Below are positions 62,218-64,000 of a DNA stretch of 64,000 bases, one piece after another. The notes under the pieces are model-generated. The model saw only the letters and a program-made list of their open reading frames with translations, was not told where the DNA came from and made no database searches. Location of the stretch: NCBI GenBank assembly GCA_903889565.1, contig CAISYC010000068.1, forward strand, positions 310,001-374,000, given 5' to 3'. Origin of the DNA: an uncultured beta proteobacterium. Its GTDB lineage: Bacteria > Pseudomonadota > Gammaproteobacteria > Burkholderiales > SG8-41. A program made the position numbers and the translations under genes. The number at the start of each line of letters is the position of its first letter. The first letter of the stretch is position 1.

Positions 62218-63222
62218 TCAATGCAGTTTTGCCGCCGCCATGCGCGCGGCGATGCGCAGCGCCTGCTCGAGCGCACCGGTATCGGCGACCCCTTTGCCGA
62301 CGATATCGTAGGCCGTGCCGTGCGCCGGCGTGGTGAATACCGTTTTCAATCCGGCGGTGACGGTGACGCCCTTGTTGAAGCCGAGGAGCTTGGTCGCGAT
62401 CTGGCCCTGATCGTGGTACATCATGACCACGCCGTCGAATTCGCCCTTGAGTGCCTTCAGGAAAATCACATCCGATGAAATGGGGCCGCTGCAATTGATG
62501 CCGCCGGCGCGCAATGTGTCGACGGTCGGGCGGATGATGCGGATTTCCTCGTCGCCGAAGAGGCCGTTCTCGCCGCAATGCGGGTTGAGTGCGGCGACGC
62601 CGATGCGCGGTTGCGCGACACCGGCCGCGCGCAGCGACTGATTGGCGAGCTGCACCGCGGCGGTGATGCGCTCGGGCGAAATCAGGTTGACTGCTTCCTT
62701 GAGCGCGATGTGCGAGGTTACCCGGAATGTCGAGAATTCCTTGATCACGTTCATCTCGCCGAAGAAACCTGCGTGCCTGGTCAGCGCGGCGAACATCTGG
62801 TGTTCGTCCGGGTATTTCCAGCCGCCACGGTTCATCGCACCCTTGTTGAGCGGCGCGAAGCAGATGCCGTCGATTTCGCCGGCGTCGGCCATCTCGATCA
62901 TGTGTTTGAGCGTGTCGCCGGACAGGCGGCCCGAATCGTCGGAACTGACGCCGCGTTTGTAGAGCGCCGGATCGACGTTGCCGAGATCGATCAGCGGCAC
63001 CTCGTCGTTGTTCCAGTCGATCGCATCGACGCTTTCGATCGGGCGGTAGGCGAGCCGGATGCCGGCATCGCGGCAGCCCAGTTCGAACACGCGCGCATCG
63101 CCGATCACCACCACGCGCGCCACCGAATTGGGCATGCCGGAGGCGAGCAGTTTGACGCTGATCTCGGGGCCGATACCGGTGACATCGCCGAGCATGAGAC
63201 CGAGGACGGGGAGCTTGTTCAT
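62218..63222 (-). CDS. PdxA-family (4-hydroxythreonine-4-phosphate dehydrogenase-like) protein
   Basis: 334 residues. Metal-binding histidines of the family are present in VTSHIALKEA, MMYHDQGQIATKLLGF and TTPAHGTAYDI, along with the N-terminal LMLGDVTGIGPEI. True PdxA works in pyridoxal phosphate synthesis; PdxA2-type paralogues oxidise 4-phospho-D-threonate or -erythronate in catabolism and sit with transporters, as here. No DUF1537 kinase partner is inside the window, but it could lie beyond 64000. The Gfo/Idh/MocA gene ends 14 bp upstream. Confidence 0.8.
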   Translation of the reverse strand: MNKLPVLGLMLGDVTGIGPEISVKLLASGMPNSVARVVVIGDARVFELGCRDAGIRLAYRPIESVDAIDWNNDEVPLIDLGNVDPALYKRGVSSDDSGRLSGDTLKHMIEMADAGEIDGICFAPLNKGAMNRGGWKYPDEHQMFAALTRHAGFFGEMNVIKEFSTFRVTSHIALKEAVNLISPERITAAVQLANQSLRAAGVAQPRIGVAALNPHCGENGLFGDEEIRIIRPTVDTLRAGGINCSGPISSDVIFLKALKGEFDGVVMMYHDQGQIATKLLGFNKGVTVTAGLKTVFTTPAHGTAYDIVGKGVADTGALEQALRIAARMAAAKLH

Positions 63223-63236
63223 GTTTTCTACCTTGT

Positions 63237-64000
63237 TTAAGTCGGGGCCAGTGAAACAGGCTGGCCGGATTCGAGGGATTGTACGATGGCTTCGAAGGCG
63301 GCGACCACATTGACCATGTGGGTCATTTTGATCGGATATTCGCTATTGCCGGCGACGGCGTCGGCGAAGACATCGAATTCTTCCTTCAGAGAATCAAGCG
63401 GCGCGTAGCTGAAATGCTCCGGTTTCGCGCTTTTGCGCCGGATGACCAGATCCGTTTCGCCCAGCGCCTCGACCGAGCCCTCGCGGCCGAAGACATGAAT
63501 GCGCCAGTAAAACGGGGTTGCCCGCACCGCGCCGAGCAGCGCGCTCGTGCGGTTTTCGAATTCGAACACGATCGACAGCGTGTCGGTCGGATCCGGTGCG
63601 GGCTTGCGCGTGATCACCTGCGTTTGCACGCGCGCGACCGGGCCCAGCAGATTGACCAGCGCGTCGAGCACATGTATGCCGGAACCGGTCATGCCCGCAC
63701 CCGGCGTCTCCGACGGCGCGCCGCGCCAGGGTGAAAAATGGGCGCCGGAGTTTTCATTGCTGTAGTGGCCCTCGACATGCAGAATCTCGCCGAGTTCGCC
63801 GCTGGCGACAACGCGGCGCAACTCGCGCATCGACGGCCAGAAACGCTTGTTGGTGCCAATGCCGAGCAGCACACCGGCGTCGCGGCAGGCATTCGTCGAG
63901 CGCAGTGCATCGGCTTTCATCAAGGCCAGCGGTTTTTCGCAAAACACCGCCTTGCCGGCATTGGCGACGGCGACAATCTGCTCGGTATGCAGCGAGTGCG
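63237..64000 (-). CDS. Gfo/Idh/MocA-family oxidoreductase (5' end outside window)
   Basis: About 254 residues are visible; the N-terminal Rossmann region lies beyond 64000. The family segment HSLHTEQIVAVANAGKAVFCEKPLALMK is readable from the window edge inwards (quoted in part: AVFCEKPLAL). GSGIHVLDALVNLLGP is the catalytic-domain motif with the His/Asp area. Substrate unknown; it is likely to be a sugar, polyol or cyclitol. It is the first visible gene of the reverse PdxA-Bug-Bug operon, and resembles the Gfo protein at 40157 only at family level. Confidence 0.8.
   Translation of the reverse strand, partial: HSLHTEQIVAVANAGKAVFCEKPLALMKADALRSTNACRDAGVLLGIGTNKRFWPSMRELRRVVASGELGEILHVEGHYSNENSGAHFSPWRGAPSETPGAGMTGSGIHVLDALVNLLGPVARVQTQVITRKPAPDPTDTLSIVFEFENRTSALLGAVRATPFYWRIHVFGREGSVEALGETDLVIRRKSAKPEHFSYAPLDSLKEEFDVFADAVAGNSEYPIKMTHMVNVVAAFEAIVQSLESGQPVSLAPT

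Overview
The window is a GC-rich, gene-dense chromosomal segment that most probably comes from a betaproteobacterium of the Burkholderiales type. The main reason is eight Bug (TctC-type) periplasmic solute-binding proteins in 64 kb, an expansion typical of Bordetella, Cupriavidus and Comamonas relatives. An inner-membrane-tethered TAXI receptor and ordinary housekeeping genes (Uup, SirB1-like, MlaA, tRNA-Arg) fit the same picture. I see no phage, transposase, CRISPR array or rRNA. Both window ends cut genes: an allophanate hydrolase on the left and a Gfo/Idh/MocA oxidoreductase on the right.

Positions 1-22,600 are a patchwork of small catabolic operons for carboxylic and aromatic-type acids. 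The allophanate hydrolase is divergent from an arylformamidase-like esterase. Next come an NHL-repeat protein and an asparaginase-family protein. A tight forward operon (4398-10239) holds enoyl-CoA hydratase, Bug receptor, TcuA-like flavoprotein, Bug receptor, cupin and amidohydrolase. A reverse Bug-MmgE/PrpD pair and a GntR/FCD regulator are divergent from a second TcuA-like flavoprotein, with a clear promoter and palindromic operator between them. Then follow a cyclase-FHA protein, an MFS carrier, the TAXI receptor, another Bug, an FMN alpha-hydroxyacid oxidase and a PrpF-like isomerase.

Positions 22,600-46,800 mix accessory and housekeeping genes: a LysM protein; an MFS/carboxymuconolactone-decarboxylase/GST operon; a carboxymuconolactone-decarboxylase/D-2-hydroxyacid dehydrogenase/Bug operon; a fused 5-oxoprolinase; a lipoprotein alkaline phosphatase; an alpha/beta hydrolase with a Cys at the nucleophile position; a PAS protein without an output domain; an FMN oxidase/Gfo pair; tRNA-Arg(CCT); an exported peroxiredoxin; a VOC protein; Uup; SirB1-like; and MlaA.

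Positions 46,829-56,745 are the most unusual part. A DegT aminotransferase faces a long, translationally coupled reverse operon: GT41 (O-GlcNAc-transferase-like) glycosyltransferase, acyl carrier protein, KASIII, two paralogous SDRs, a NeuD/PglD-like hexapeptide acyltransferase, and two successive Rieske oxygenase plus hexapeptide-transferase pairs. It looks like a dedicated pathway that builds a short acyl group on a private ACP, attaches it to an amino sugar, oxidises it, and transfers the product to a protein or glycan. This resembles viosamine-type flagellin glycosylation islands, but the two Rieske-acyltransferase modules are a feature I do not recognise from any described system.

Positions 56,900-64,000 return to catabolism: succinate-semialdehyde dehydrogenase, a hydrolase carrying the full fluoroacetate-dehalogenase residue set, a two-domain sulfurtransferase, then a reverse operon of Gfo/Idh/MocA, PdxA-like dehydrogenase and two coupled Bug receptors. 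No TctA/TctB membrane subunits occur with any of the eight Bug receptors.
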